Source: an uncultured Prevotellaceae bacterium (GTDB taxonomy: Bacteria; Bacteroidota; Bacteroidia; Bacteroidales; Muribaculaceae). Taken from it: 64,000 bases of DNA. The position numbers were made by a program, and so were the translations under genes. Below the pieces are notes generated by a model, which was not told where the DNA came from, made no database searches, and worked only from the letters and a program-made list of their open reading frames with translations. Below, one piece after another: positions 10,410-19,267 of the stretch. The first letter of the stretch is position 1, and each line of letters begins with the position of its first letter. The stretch lies in assembly GCA_900318065.1 (NCBI GenBank), contig ONIY01000005.1, forward strand, positions 34,990 to 98,989, in the 5' to 3' direction.

Positions 10410-10441
10410 TGGCGGGTACTGTGGGTTTATAGCACCCGCCA
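10410..10441 (+). terminator. Hairpin between wzc and wecC, possible attenuator
   Basis: TGGCGGGT (10410-10417) pairs with ACCCGCCA (10434-10441), and an outer-loop CT/AG pair extends it past one mismatch. Only three T residues follow, so it may reduce rather than stop transcription into the sugar genes. Confidence 0.5.
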
Positions 10442-10471
10442 TTTCATGCAAAAACACAGTAAAATATTTAT

Positions 10472-11677
10472 ATGAAAGTTTGTTTCATGGGATTAGGCTA
10501 TATAGGTCTTCCCACTGCAATTATAGCGGCAAAGAGTGGAGTAGAGGTTGTTGGGGTTGACATCAACACCAAGGTAGTGGAGATGACCAACGCCGGCAAG
10601 ATGCACATCAAAGAGCCAGGACTAGAAGAAGAATTGCAGAATGTGCTCAAGTCGGGCAATTTCAAGGCAACCTCTCACCCCGAAGAGAGTGACGCCTATT
10701 TTATTGTTGTTCCCACCCCTTTCAAGGGCGACCATCAACCCGACATCTCCTATGTTGAGAATGCCACCCGCATGGTTATCCCACTGCTTAAAGCTGGCGA
10801 CCTTTTTGTCATTGAATCGACATCGCCTGTGGGCACTACCGAGGAAATGGCAAAAATCATATTTGACGAACGTCCTGAGTTGAAAGGCAACTTGCACATA
10901 GCCTATTGCCCCGAGCGCGTGTTGCCAGGCAATGTTATTTATGAGCTGGTGAACAACGACCGAGTGATAGGTGGTATTGACGAGGAGTCGACATCTCACG
11001 CAATTGAATTCTATTCTCACTTTGTGCAAGGCCAACTTCATCGCACCAACTCCCGAACTGCTGAGTTGTGCAAACTCACCGAGAACTCCAGCCGTGATGT
11101 GCAGATTGCCTTTGCCAACGAGTTGTCGATGATTTGTGAACACGCCGGCATAAACGTGTGGGACTTGATAGACCTTGCCAACAAGCATCCGCGAGTAAAC
11201 ATACTTCAGCCCGGATGTGGCGTGGGAGGTCATTGCATTGCTGTTGACCCTTATTTCATAACAGCAGCCTATCCCAAAGAGTCACACATAATCGCCAAGG
11301 CAAGGGAGATCAACAACTATAAGGCGCAATGGTGTGCCGAACGCGTAAAGAACGCAATGCTACAATTTGAACTCAAGAAAAGCCGTAAACCCGTTGTGGC
11401 AATGATGGGACTGGCTTTCAAACCCAATATCGACGACTTGCGCGAGTCGCCCGCTAAGCGCATCACTGCCGAGGTGCTTCAGAGCAAGAGCAACAGCGAC
11501 ATCTTAGTTGTTGAGCCAAATATAAAAGAGCACAATGTGTTTAAACTCACTGAATACACCGAGGCCTACGAGCGGGCCGACATTGTTGTGTTCTTAACTG
11601 CTCACAACGAGTTTAAGACTCTAGAGTGGCGAGATGATAAGGTTATTCTAGACTTTTGTGGCATCTTTAGAAAGTAG
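10472..11677 (+). CDS. wecC: UDP-N-acetyl-D-mannosamine dehydrogenase
   Basis: A 401-residue NAD-dependent UDP-sugar 6-dehydrogenase. The N-terminal Rossmann motif GLGYIGLPTA and the catalytic cysteine in GCGVGGHCIAVDPYF (near residue 255) are visible. The HPRVNILQPG segment before the catalytic motif and the overall length fit the ManNAc dehydrogenase branch (WecC) rather than UDP-glucose dehydrogenase, which has GFGGSCFPKD. It oxidises UDP-ManNAc to UDP-ManNAcA using two NAD. WecB, which makes the substrate, lies at 55826, and a WecG-family transferase lies at 19260. Lys and Asn of the central domain (CKLTENSSRD) are present. Confidence 0.92.
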   Translation: MKVCFMGLGYIGLPTAIIAAKSGVEVVGVDINTKVVEMTNAGKMHIKEPGLEEELQNVLKSGNFKATSHPEESDAYFIVVPTPFKGDHQPDISYVENATRMVIPLLKAGDLFVIESTSPVGTTEEMAKIIFDERPELKGNLHIAYCPERVLPGNVIYELVNNDRVIGGIDEESTSHAIEFYSHFVQGQLHRTNSRTAELCKLTENSSRDVQIAFANELSMICEHAGINVWDLIDLANKHPRVNILQPGCGVGGHCIAVDPYFITAAYPKESHIIAKAREINNYKAQWCAERVKNAMLQFELKKSRKPVVAMMGLAFKPNIDDLRESPAKRITAEVLQSKSNSDILVVEPNIKEHNVFKLTEYTEAYERADIVVFLTAHNEFKTLEWRDDKVILDFCGIFRK

Positions 11678-12847
11678 ATGTTACTAAGCCTACTGGTATA
11701 TAGCTTGACTGGTGCTACCCTGTTTTTCTTGGGCTGGCACGTCAACAGGCGAGAGCAACGGCTCCAGTTGCAGAGTGGTGGAGAACTGCCATTCTACAGC
11801 TGGGAAATTATATTGTCGCTGCTCATTTTTGCTGTTGTTGCCGGTGCCCGATATCACACTGGGTTTGACCACAAGATGTATCTTGACCAGTACCTTCACC
11901 TGCAGCAGACGGGTGAGTTTGGCCGTGACAATTTTGAATATGGTTTCGAGTGGATTTCAAAACTCTTCGCTTGGTGCCATATTCATTATTTTTTCTACTT
12001 TGCATTTTGGGCGCTATTGCAGATAGGTTTTCTTTATTTTGCGCTCCGTCATCGCAAGCACCTGCTGTGCTGGGTGGGGCTTGGCATCATGTGCGGTTCT
12101 TATTTCTTGTGGATGATGAACTCGGTGCGCCAGGCTGTGGTGGTGTGCCTCTTTGTGGCACTTATTCCCTTGATAAAAGACCGCAAGTTTATTCCTTATG
12201 CCATCATAGTGATTGCAGGCGCCTTCTTGCACAAGTCGGCACTACTTCTGTTGCCAGTTTTTCTCATAACATTCATTAAAGTAGAAGGCAAAGCACCTAA
12301 TCGCTACGTGCTACTGGCGGTGCTGGCCGCTTTTGTGCTTATAGGTTCATTCCCATTCTGGATTGACTACTTCACTAATTACCAGTGGTTTCTTGATCTC
12401 ACTGGATATAGCAACTATAGCAACATGAACGACCCCAATGTGGCAGGCAAACTGCGCATGGTCAACTGGGGACCTAATCGCATTGCGGGATTGCTGGGCA
12501 ATATAGCCATGATTTGGTTTTATCCGCAGTTGAAGTCGCATTTCAAAGACGACAAGTTGTTGCCCTATTTCTTTATCCTGGCATTCATTGGCATGTGCCT
12601 TAGCAACCTGCTGATGAATACCACTCATTTCATTTTAAGACCAATTGATTACTTCGTGATTTTCTATTTAGTGCTGAGCGCATATATAATGTGTTATTTA
12701 GTAGAAACCAAGAAATATCTTATAGGAATTGTTATGGCATTGATTTTTTATCTGCCATTCATCAATAATGTATTGAAAGCCGTTTACCGACCCATAGTAG
12801 AGAATCAGCCATTTCTTTACCATTTCTTTTTCATGCCAACGCTTTAG
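11678..12847 (+). CDS. EpsG-family membrane protein, probable polysaccharide polymerase (first copy)
   Basis: A 389-residue protein with about ten hydrophobic segments. Signatures of the EpsG/Wzy-like family are visible: GARYHTGFDHKMY after the first helices, then FLWMMNSVRQAVVVCLF, the Asn-x-x-Arg-Gln motif thought to lie at the active face. EpsG-type proteins polymerise lipid-linked repeat units at the membrane. The start codon follows the wecC stop directly, without a gap, so translation is coupled. The sequence is weakly conserved, as usual for polymerases, so the precise role is inferred from context. Confidence 0.8.
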   Translation: MLLSLLVYSLTGATLFFLGWHVNRREQRLQLQSGGELPFYSWEIILSLLIFAVVAGARYHTGFDHKMYLDQYLHLQQTGEFGRDNFEYGFEWISKLFAWCHIHYFFYFAFWALLQIGFLYFALRHRKHLLCWVGLGIMCGSYFLWMMNSVRQAVVVCLFVALIPLIKDRKFIPYAIIVIAGAFLHKSALLLLPVFLITFIKVEGKAPNRYVLLAVLAAFVLIGSFPFWIDYFTNYQWFLDLTGYSNYSNMNDPNVAGKLRMVNWGPNRIAGLLGNIAMIWFYPQLKSHFKDDKLLPYFFILAFIGMCLSNLLMNTTHFILRPIDYFVIFYLVLSAYIMCYLVETKKYLIGIVMALIFYLPFINNVLKAVYRPIVENQPFLYHFFFMPTL

Positions 12848-12862
12848 TATAGACTTTAAACA

Positions 12863-13831
12863 ATGTTAGTATCAATAATAATACCCGTATATAATAGTTG
12901 TAGATACGTTGAGAGATGTATTAGGTCGGTCTTTGACCAGACCTATCAAGACTTGGAAATTATAATAGTTGATGATTGCTGCAAGGATGATAGTGTCGAC
13001 ATTATAAAACGTGTTCTTATTGAGTATCCCAATGTTGCCCCCAAGGTGAGATTCATTTATCACGAGTTCAACCAAGGCTGTGCAGCAAGTCGCCGCGATG
13101 GAATGAAGGAAGCCACGGGCAAATATATCATCCAGGTCGACAGTGATGACTATGTAGAATCGACCATGGTCGAGAAGTTGGCAGCAAAAGCCCAGGAGGA
13201 TGATGCCGACATGGTAGTGTGCAATTACTACTACACAAATCTCAACCGCCGCACCCTTGTTGAGATTGAGCCCCCTCGCGACAACATCGATTTTGTTTCT
13301 AAAGTCTTGCTTGGAAACATTCATGCCGGCGCATGGAACAAGATGATGCGTCGTTCAATTTTGAAAGAGCATGACATATATCCTGTTGCTGGTATTAATA
13401 TGGGTGACGACATGACAATTCTAGTGCAGTCATTGTTTTTCATGAAAAATATCAGCTATGTGAGCGATGCTCTCTACTTTTATAATTGTGGCAACGAGAA
13501 TAGCCTGTCAAGGACTGTTTACCCCATGGTCAATGACTTGAAGCTTATTAATCTATTTACAACTTTCTTTGATAAGATTCAGGTCACCGACGATGAAATC
13601 GTCAAGTCATTCTATCTCTTCCGCCTTGGCAGGTTGGGCCGAAATCTTCTTTATCATGATTTGAATGATGTGGAGAAGCATTTGCCGGTTTTCAATGTCA
13701 CGAGTGTGAATGATGTGTTCAGTCACAAGCGAATGCCACTACATTATAAACTTATAGTATTCTTCTATTTAAAAGGTTTTATGCCAGGCGTGAATATGTT
13801 GCGCAAGCTGATAAGTTTCAAGAAGAAGTAA
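12863..13831 (+). CDS. Glycosyltransferase family 2
   Basis: A 322-residue GT-A enzyme. The N-terminus VSIIIPVYNSCRYVERCI, the nucleotide-binding DDCCKDDS and the metal-binding DSDD (VDSDDYVE, near residue 94) are classic family 2 features. GNIHAGAWNKMMRRS and MGDDMTILVQ fit the acceptor-site region. It adds one sugar to the lipid-linked repeat unit on the cytoplasmic face; donor and acceptor cannot be read. It starts 15 bases after the first EpsG-like gene and shares its layout with the second GT2 at 22092, which suggests common ancestry. Confidence 0.9.
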   Translation: MLVSIIIPVYNSCRYVERCIRSVFDQTYQDLEIIIVDDCCKDDSVDIIKRVLIEYPNVAPKVRFIYHEFNQGCAASRRDGMKEATGKYIIQVDSDDYVESTMVEKLAAKAQEDDADMVVCNYYYTNLNRRTLVEIEPPRDNIDFVSKVLLGNIHAGAWNKMMRRSILKEHDIYPVAGINMGDDMTILVQSLFFMKNISYVSDALYFYNCGNENSLSRTVYPMVNDLKLINLFTTFFDKIQVTDDEIVKSFYLFRLGRLGRNLLYHDLNDVEKHLPVFNVTSVNDVFSHKRMPLHYKLIVFFYLKGFMPGVNMLRKLISFKKK

Positions 13832-13832
13832 C

Positions 13833-15056
13833 ATGTACAGTAAAGGTAGATATTTTTTGTTGCAATCGCTAGTGATGCTGGTGTCACCCATCACAAGTTT
13901 CTTGATTGCATTGCGTTTCTATAAAAGCACAGTATCACAGATTTTCATGTTGGTATTTGCCTTTTATTTTGGAATGCACTTCTATCTGGCGTGGGACATC
14001 TCGAAGCATTATGTCAACATGCGCATGTTCTATTGCGATAAAAGTTTGACCGAAATATTGAACAATCCTTTTGCAATTAGCGACGGATTGGATTTCTACC
14101 ATGTAGCACTCAAGTATATTATATCTCGTTTTACCGATAGCCGAGAAATTTTTGCCGGCGTCGTGTGTGTTATTTATAGCAGTGTATTCTTGTTCTTCTT
14201 TAATCAATTCAAGCGATTTTACAACAACTTCCTGCCCGTGAGCTGTGGCTTGTTGCTGCTATGTGTAGTGTTTGTAGTGGAATTTTACTGGTATCAAGGT
14301 GTTAGATTTTGGCTGGCAGCGTTTTTCTTTGCAGGTTTCTATTTAAAATATGTCAATACTGGAAAAATACAGTTCTTGCTTATATCAACGTTGAGTGTAT
14401 TAATCCATTACACTCTTGTCAATATATTCTTGATATTGGCCTTAAACTGGGTATTAAGCAAGTTCTGGGTTTGGTTCAGGGTAATTCTTTTTGGCATTTC
14501 ATTGTTCTATAGGTCACTCTCCATCGACTTCATGGGATGGATTATTAAGAACGTTCCTGGACTGGATTTGGGTAAACGCACCGACCCTAATGTTCATGAG
14601 AGCCTGGTTCGTCGCGTCCAGAAAATGAGGGCGACAAATAATATATTCTATTCTCATCGCTCAGAAGCAATAATAATTCTTGGAATCTTGATATTGATGA
14701 TACTGTGGAGCCGCAAGGCCGAATTTTCCAAGAAATATCTACAACTCTTATTCTTTGCCTTAACTTTATATACAATCTCTAATTTTGCTTATGCCGAACT
14801 TATTTTCTTCGAGCGATTCATGAAGATCACCGCATTGATGTTCTATTGTTTCCTGTTTATTACAGCATGCCAGAATTACGAGAAAATAAAAGGTGTGAGC
14901 TTAATATTAATGATACTCACGTCTATTCCTCTATCCTTTGAAATCTTAACTCAAGTGGTAGAGATGCGAGAGCACTTGTTCTATAGTGAATTGTGGTTTG
15001 GTAACTTCTTCATAAAATGGACGGGAGGTATGACCGATGCCCACGGTAGATGGTAG
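13833..15056 (+). CDS. EpsG-family membrane protein, probable polysaccharide polymerase (second copy)
   Basis: A 407-residue protein with about ten hydrophobic segments. It contains DISKHYVNMRMFY near residues 49-61 and the segment EFYWYQGVRFWLAAFFF, which corresponds to the Asn/Gln-x-x-Arg-x-x-x-A motif of EpsG proteins. It is clearly diverged from the first copy at 11678. Two such proteins in one operon may polymerise different linkages, or one may be an accessory or acyltransferase-like membrane protein. It begins one base after the GT2 stop. A lower G+C content than the flanking housekeeping genes is evident by eye. Confidence 0.75.
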   Translation: MYSKGRYFLLQSLVMLVSPITSFLIALRFYKSTVSQIFMLVFAFYFGMHFYLAWDISKHYVNMRMFYCDKSLTEILNNPFAISDGLDFYHVALKYIISRFTDSREIFAGVVCVIYSSVFLFFFNQFKRFYNNFLPVSCGLLLLCVVFVVEFYWYQGVRFWLAAFFFAGFYLKYVNTGKIQFLLISTLSVLIHYTLVNIFLILALNWVLSKFWVWFRVILFGISLFYRSLSIDFMGWIIKNVPGLDLGKRTDPNVHESLVRRVQKMRATNNIFYSHRSEAIIILGILILMILWSRKAEFSKKYLQLLFFALTLYTISNFAYAELIFFERFMKITALMFYCFLFITACQNYEKIKGVSLILMILTSIPLSFEILTQVVEMREHLFYSELWFGNFFIKWTGGMTDAHGRW

Positions 15057-15070
15057 CGTGACTTGACGTT

Positions 15071-16120
15071 ATGATATCAAAAGAAATATCCTCACATGTA
15101 GTTACTCTGGGTTGCAGCAACAAGAACCCCAAGGGCGGTATAGCCCAAGTGCTTTACTGCTATGAGCACTATGTCTTTGAGGATTTCAACTTTGTGACGA
15201 TATCTCGCAAGAGCAATATATGGAACAACATTGCGCTCTTCACAAGGGGACTGTTCAAATTCTTGTTTATTCTCCTGTTCAAGTCCACGATCAAGATTGT
15301 TCACATCCACACCTCTCAACGCAAGAGTTTTATCCGCTCCAATGTGTTCATGACCCTGGCAAAACTTTTCAAGAAGAAGCTGGTGCTGCACATCCATGGC
15401 GGAGGGTTTAAAGACTATTACTATGAGGATCCTGACTATGTGACCAAGTGCTTGAAAAAATGTGATGTGATTATCGTTTTGAGTGATGAGTGGAAGCAAT
15501 TTTTGGAGTCAATAGGATTTGAGCCGGTAGTGGTTGAGAATATCATCACAAAACCCATAAAGCGCGAAGTGCCACAAGACGAGAAGGTTCACATGCTGTT
15601 CTTGGGGCTGATAACTCAGCTCAAAGGCATTTACGACCTTGTAGAGGTGATTGCCCAGCACAAAGACGAGCTTAGAGGCAGAATGGTGCTCCACGTGGGT
15701 GGCAATGGCGAGACACAGAACCTTGTGAAGATGATAAATGACCTGGGCGTTGAGGATATTGTGAAATTTGAGGGTTGGGTCTCTGGTGAGAAGAAAATTG
15801 AGTTGATGAACTTGTGCAAAGTTTATGTCCTGCCTTCTTATGTAGAGGGATTGCCATTATCAATCCTCGAGGCAATGTCCTATAACATGGCGATTATCTC
15901 CACCCGCGTTGGCGGTATCCCGTCTCTCGTGGAAGACCAGAAGAATGGTTTTCTTTTCGAGCCAGGCGATAGGGACGCTATCTACATCTCATTAAAGAAA
16001 CTTGTCTTTGACGAGCATTTATTGTCAACAATGGGTAGAGATAATAGCCAGCTTGTCGTTGATTATTATCCCGAGAATGTGGCAAGAAAACTCTCAGATA
16101 TATATAAATCGTTATTCTAA
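15071..16120 (+). CDS. Glycosyltransferase family 4
   Basis: A 349-residue GT-B enzyme. The N-terminal domain shows the HIHGGGFKDYYYEDPDY acceptor loop. The C-terminal donor domain shows GWVSGEKKIELMNLCKVYVLPSYVEGLPLS (split here: VLPSYVEGLPLSILEAMS) followed by ISTRVGGIPSLVEDQKNG, the E-x7-E region that binds the nucleotide sugar. It transfers a sugar with retained configuration in repeat-unit assembly at the inner face of the membrane. It lies between the second EpsG-like gene and the AAC(3)-fold acetyltransferase in one operon. Confidence 0.9.
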   Translation: MISKEISSHVVTLGCSNKNPKGGIAQVLYCYEHYVFEDFNFVTISRKSNIWNNIALFTRGLFKFLFILLFKSTIKIVHIHTSQRKSFIRSNVFMTLAKLFKKKLVLHIHGGGFKDYYYEDPDYVTKCLKKCDVIIVLSDEWKQFLESIGFEPVVVENIITKPIKREVPQDEKVHMLFLGLITQLKGIYDLVEVIAQHKDELRGRMVLHVGGNGETQNLVKMINDLGVEDIVKFEGWVSGEKKIELMNLCKVYVLPSYVEGLPLSILEAMSYNMAIISTRVGGIPSLVEDQKNGFLFEPGDRDAIYISLKKLVFDEHLLSTMGRDNSQLVVDYYPENVARKLSDIYKSLF

Positions 16121-16135
16121 ACAGAGTATATAAAA

Positions 16136-17005
16136 ATGAATTATTACCTGAAATCACTGCTAAAACACCTCTCCACATCAAACCAGAGAAAGGCTGCCAG
16201 AAGATTTAAACGTCATTTCTTGAGTAAAGTGAGCCCAAGACGTAAAATCTCATTAGGCGAGATGAGGTCGATTATAGTAGACGACTTGGGTATAAAAAAG
16301 GGAGACCGCATAATTGTGTCTTCTAGTTTTGGCAACCTCAATGCTAATTTCTCTCCGCAAGAATTGGTGGAAACATTAATGGATATTATTGGCAAGGATG
16401 GGGTTATCATGATGCCTTACTATCCACCTATCAATTCTACAGAGTGGGCCTCAAGACATGAAGTGTTTGACATGAGAACCACTAAATCAGGTATGGGTAT
16501 TCTCACTAATGTGTTCTCAAAGATGCCCGATGTGTACATGAGTAAGCATCCCACTAAGGCAGTGTGCGTGTGGGGTAAAAATGCTGAGTACATCGCAGCC
16601 GATCATGAAAAAGCTACTACGCCATTTTATTGGGACTCTCCTTATGGTAAGTTCTTTAAGTTGCACACTAAATCATTGGGCTTGGGTCTGAAAAACATTC
16701 CCATCTTCCATCTTGCTGAGGATGTCTTTAGCGATTCGAAAGACTTTTATTACCAAAAAGAGAAATATAAATTAGAGATTATTGATAAAGAAGGTAATAA
16801 GAGTGTGGTTGAGACCTACGTCCATGACGATGATGTCCTTGACCATTGCCAGTCTGGTGGTGATTATACTAGGGAATTGAATTGTAAGAGCTACAAACGC
16901 ATAATGCTTGGGTATCGATATGTCTATGTTATTGACAATGATGACTATTTCGAGACTGCCTTGAAGAAGAGATTCGAGAAAGGCGATTTTAGATATAGAA
17001 AGTGA
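16136..17005 (+). CDS. AAC(3)-fold N-acetyltransferase of the polysaccharide locus
   Basis: A 289-residue member of the aminoglycoside 3-N-acetyltransferase superfamily: GDRIIVSSSFGNLN, GKDGVIMMPYYPP, SKHPTKAVCVWGKNA and TPFYWDSPYGKF follow the order seen in this fold. In capsule and O-antigen clusters such enzymes acetylate an amino sugar on the glycan using acetyl-CoA. Its position between GT4 and a deacetylase supports that role rather than antibiotic resistance. The last four bases overlap the GTG start of the next gene (GTGA), so translation is coupled. Confidence 0.85.
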   Translation: MNYYLKSLLKHLSTSNQRKAARRFKRHFLSKVSPRRKISLGEMRSIIVDDLGIKKGDRIIVSSSFGNLNANFSPQELVETLMDIIGKDGVIMMPYYPPINSTEWASRHEVFDMRTTKSGMGILTNVFSKMPDVYMSKHPTKAVCVWGKNAEYIAADHEKATTPFYWDSPYGKFFKLHTKSLGLGLKNIPIFHLAEDVFSDSKDFYYQKEKYKLEIIDKEGNKSVVETYVHDDDVLDHCQSGGDYTRELNCKSYKRIMLGYRYVYVIDNDDYFETALKKRFEKGDFRYRK

Positions 17006-18075
17006 AACCATCTTTACTTCTAACTCTTGACTACGAACTCTATGGTGACGGCTCGGGCGATGTGTTCAAGCACATTGTTGAGCCCACCCAGGAAATCCTT
17101 GTCATGGCTGAGCGCTACAATGCAAAGATTACTGTGTTCTTTGAGGTTGTGGAGTACTGGCGCTTGAAGCAAGAGTGGGAGAGTGGTAATCGCATGGGTT
17201 ACGACCGCAACCCGATTGAGGCAATGGAACAGCAGGTGCTTGACATGATATCCCGTGGGCATGACGTGCAATTGCACATTCACCCACAGTGGGTTGATGC
17301 AAGGTGGGAAGACGGCCACTGGGTTGTAGACTTCAACAACTGGCGGTTAGGCACTTTTTCATCACCGTCAATGACCCTTAAACAACTCATTGCACAGGGC
17401 AAGCGCACTCTTGAAGAGATGATTAGACCTTCGTTCCCTCATTATGAGTGTATTGCGTTGCGTGCCGGCGGTTTCAATGCGCAACCATCGCAGGAGATTG
17501 TTAGTGCAATGCGTGAACTGGGTATGCGATTTGACTCTTCAATAGTCCCAGGCGGCAAGGAGAATGGCCGTTTGTCGGTTTATGACTATTCAGGTGTGCC
17601 TATTGATAAAGGTTACTGGTATGTTGATGACACTCTTGAGGAACCCTCGCAAGGTCGCACCGGGATTGTGGAACTTCTTCATGTGGCATTCCCTATCGTG
17701 CGATTGTTCAAGTTCTTGTCGGTGACAAGAATAAAGTCGATACTTCAAAACTGTAAGTCGGCACAGACCTCTTTTGCTAGCAAAACATCTACAGGAGAGA
17801 ATGGTGGCGGCTTTTTAAAGAAATTATCGTTTTTCTTCAAGACTGAATACCAAACTTGGGATTATTGTCTCTTCCCCACCTGGATGCATGGTTATTTCTT
17901 GCGCAAAGTGCTAAAGCAATCGGGACGAGACATTTTTGTGACAATAGGTCACCCCAAGAGTTTTGTTTCCCCACGGAGCATGGAGTGCATGTTGAAGAAA
18001 ACTTGTTCAAGATTTGATTATCCCACAATCTCTGGAATCTCTAATATATTCTTTGGTGACAAAGCAAGTCAATAA
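17002..18075 (+). CDS. Polysaccharide deacetylase-like protein (NodB-type fold)
   Basis: A 357-residue protein beginning with GTG in the overlap GTGA. LLLTLDYELYGDGSGD at the start corresponds to NodB motif 1 (T-F-D-D region), and GHDVQLHIHPQW (near residue 90) corresponds to the metal-binding H-x-x-x-H/HP motif 2. The family removes N-acetyl groups from glycans, though diverged members act on other substrates. No signal peptide is present, so it probably works on the lipid-linked precursor in the cytoplasm. The gene overlaps the next one (alpha-barrel protein) by 20 bases, and the two may form a functional pair. Confidence 0.75.
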   Translation: MKPSLLLTLDYELYGDGSGDVFKHIVEPTQEILVMAERYNAKITVFFEVVEYWRLKQEWESGNRMGYDRNPIEAMEQQVLDMISRGHDVQLHIHPQWVDARWEDGHWVVDFNNWRLGTFSSPSMTLKQLIAQGKRTLEEMIRPSFPHYECIALRAGGFNAQPSQEIVSAMRELGMRFDSSIVPGGKENGRLSVYDYSGVPIDKGYWYVDDTLEEPSQGRTGIVELLHVAFPIVRLFKFLSVTRIKSILQNCKSAQTSFASKTSTGENGGGFLKKLSFFFKTEYQTWDYCLFPTWMHGYFLRKVLKQSGRDIFVTIGHPKSFVSPRSMECMLKKTCSRFDYPTISGISNIFFGDKASQ

Positions 18076-19267
18076 TTTATTATACAGCTCGCTATCTGAG
18101 CTCAAGAACTATTGCGAACAGGAGCATTATAAGGGTTGGGACCCTTACGACGGCCTGAACTCTAAGGTTTTCATGTCGATTCCTGGGTTGAGGAGAAGCG
18201 GTTTTTACCGGCTTGCTGTCACTCAGCTTTTTAAGCGCAATCCCATCAATCTTAGAAAAATAGCATTAGTCCCTAAAGACTATAATGCTAAGGGGATAGG
18301 ATTGTTCCTGCAAGGGTATTGCAATTTATATCAAGCGGTGCAGAATAATGAGCGACTTGTACCTTTATTTGGATCGCAGCAGGAGATAAAAGATAAGATT
18401 GACGCACTTGCCTCATTGCTTATCTCGATGCGGTCGCAGGGCGACTATCATGGCGCTTGCTGGGGTTATAATTTTGACTGGCAGAACCGCACTGGCTTTC
18501 TGTTTCCTAAGAACACGCCAACTGTAGTGGCAACATGTTTTTGTGCTACCGCATTGATGAGCGCTTGGGAGATCACTCACAACCGGCAGTACCTGGATGT
18601 GGCGCTTAGCTCAGCACAGTTTGTGGTTGAAGACCTTCATCGCACCGAGTGTGATGGTGGTTTCCTGTTATCCTATAGTCCCCTGCAGGGTCATGAAACC
18701 GTGTTTAATGCCTCCTTGCTGGGCAGTAAGTTGCTGGCATGGTGCTATAAATATACTGGAATAGAGCAATATAGAGTGCTTGCACGGCAGTCGGTTGCGG
18801 CATGTTGTGCCGCTCAACGTGAAGATGGCTCTTGGGTCTATGGCATGTTGCCAGTGCAGCAATGGGTCGACAGTTTCCACACCGGTTATATCCTTGATGC
18901 TCTTAATGACTATGAGCAGTTGACTGGCGACACTGCCTTCCATAGCTGCCTTGTGCGCGGATTTGACTACTATGTCAAGAGTTTCTTTGAGGAAGATGGA
19001 TGCCCTAAATATTATGACAACAAGAAATATCCCATCGATATTCACTGTCCCGCACAACTCTTTGTGACACTGGCTAAATTGAAAGAGTTTTCGGCCTTTA
19101 AACCCCTGGCTAGCAAAGTGCTGAACTGGACCGTGAATAACATGCAATCGCCCGAGGGGTATTTTTATTACCAGTTGAAGAAGGGCGTTAGTTCCAAAAT
19201 ATCCTATATGAGATGGAGCAATGCCTTTATGTTTTGTGCTTTAACCTACTATTTGCTTAATGAATAA
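18056..19267 (+). CDS. Alpha-barrel protein of the polysaccharide locus, function unknown
   Basis: A 403-residue protein with repeated helical pairs: GACWGYNFDWQNRTG, PTVVATCFCATALMSAWE, DGGFLLSYSP, EDGSWVYGMLPVQQWVDSFHTG and PEGYFYYQL. This periodicity fits an (alpha/alpha)6 toroid like glycosyl hydrolases, epimerases or terpene cyclases. Related capsule genes are often labelled aminolevulinate-dehydratase-like without proof. A TTG at 18014 would overlap the previous gene by 62 bases; the in-frame GTG at 18056 (MTKQVNNLLYSSL) is preferred. Its placement after a deacetylase suggests glycan modification, perhaps uronate epimerase- or lyase-like. That is inference only. Confidence 0.65.
   Translation: MTKQVNNLLYSSLSELKNYCEQEHYKGWDPYDGLNSKVFMSIPGLRRSGFYRLAVTQLFKRNPINLRKIALVPKDYNAKGIGLFLQGYCNLYQAVQNNERLVPLFGSQQEIKDKIDALASLLISMRSQGDYHGACWGYNFDWQNRTGFLFPKNTPTVVATCFCATALMSAWEITHNRQYLDVALSSAQFVVEDLHRTECDGGFLLSYSPLQGHETVFNASLLGSKLLAWCYKYTGIEQYRVLARQSVAACCAAQREDGSWVYGMLPVQQWVDSFHTGYILDALNDYEQLTGDTAFHSCLVRGFDYYVKSFFEEDGCPKYYDNKKYPIDIHCPAQLFVTLAKLKEFSAFKPLASKVLNWTVNNMQSPEGYFYYQLKKGVSSKISYMRWSNAFMFCALTYYLLNE

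Noticed and set aside
16136-17005. Aminoglycoside resistance by AAC(3).
   Set aside because: The operon context is glycan synthesis with coupled start codons; the fold is shared by sugar N-acetyltransferases.
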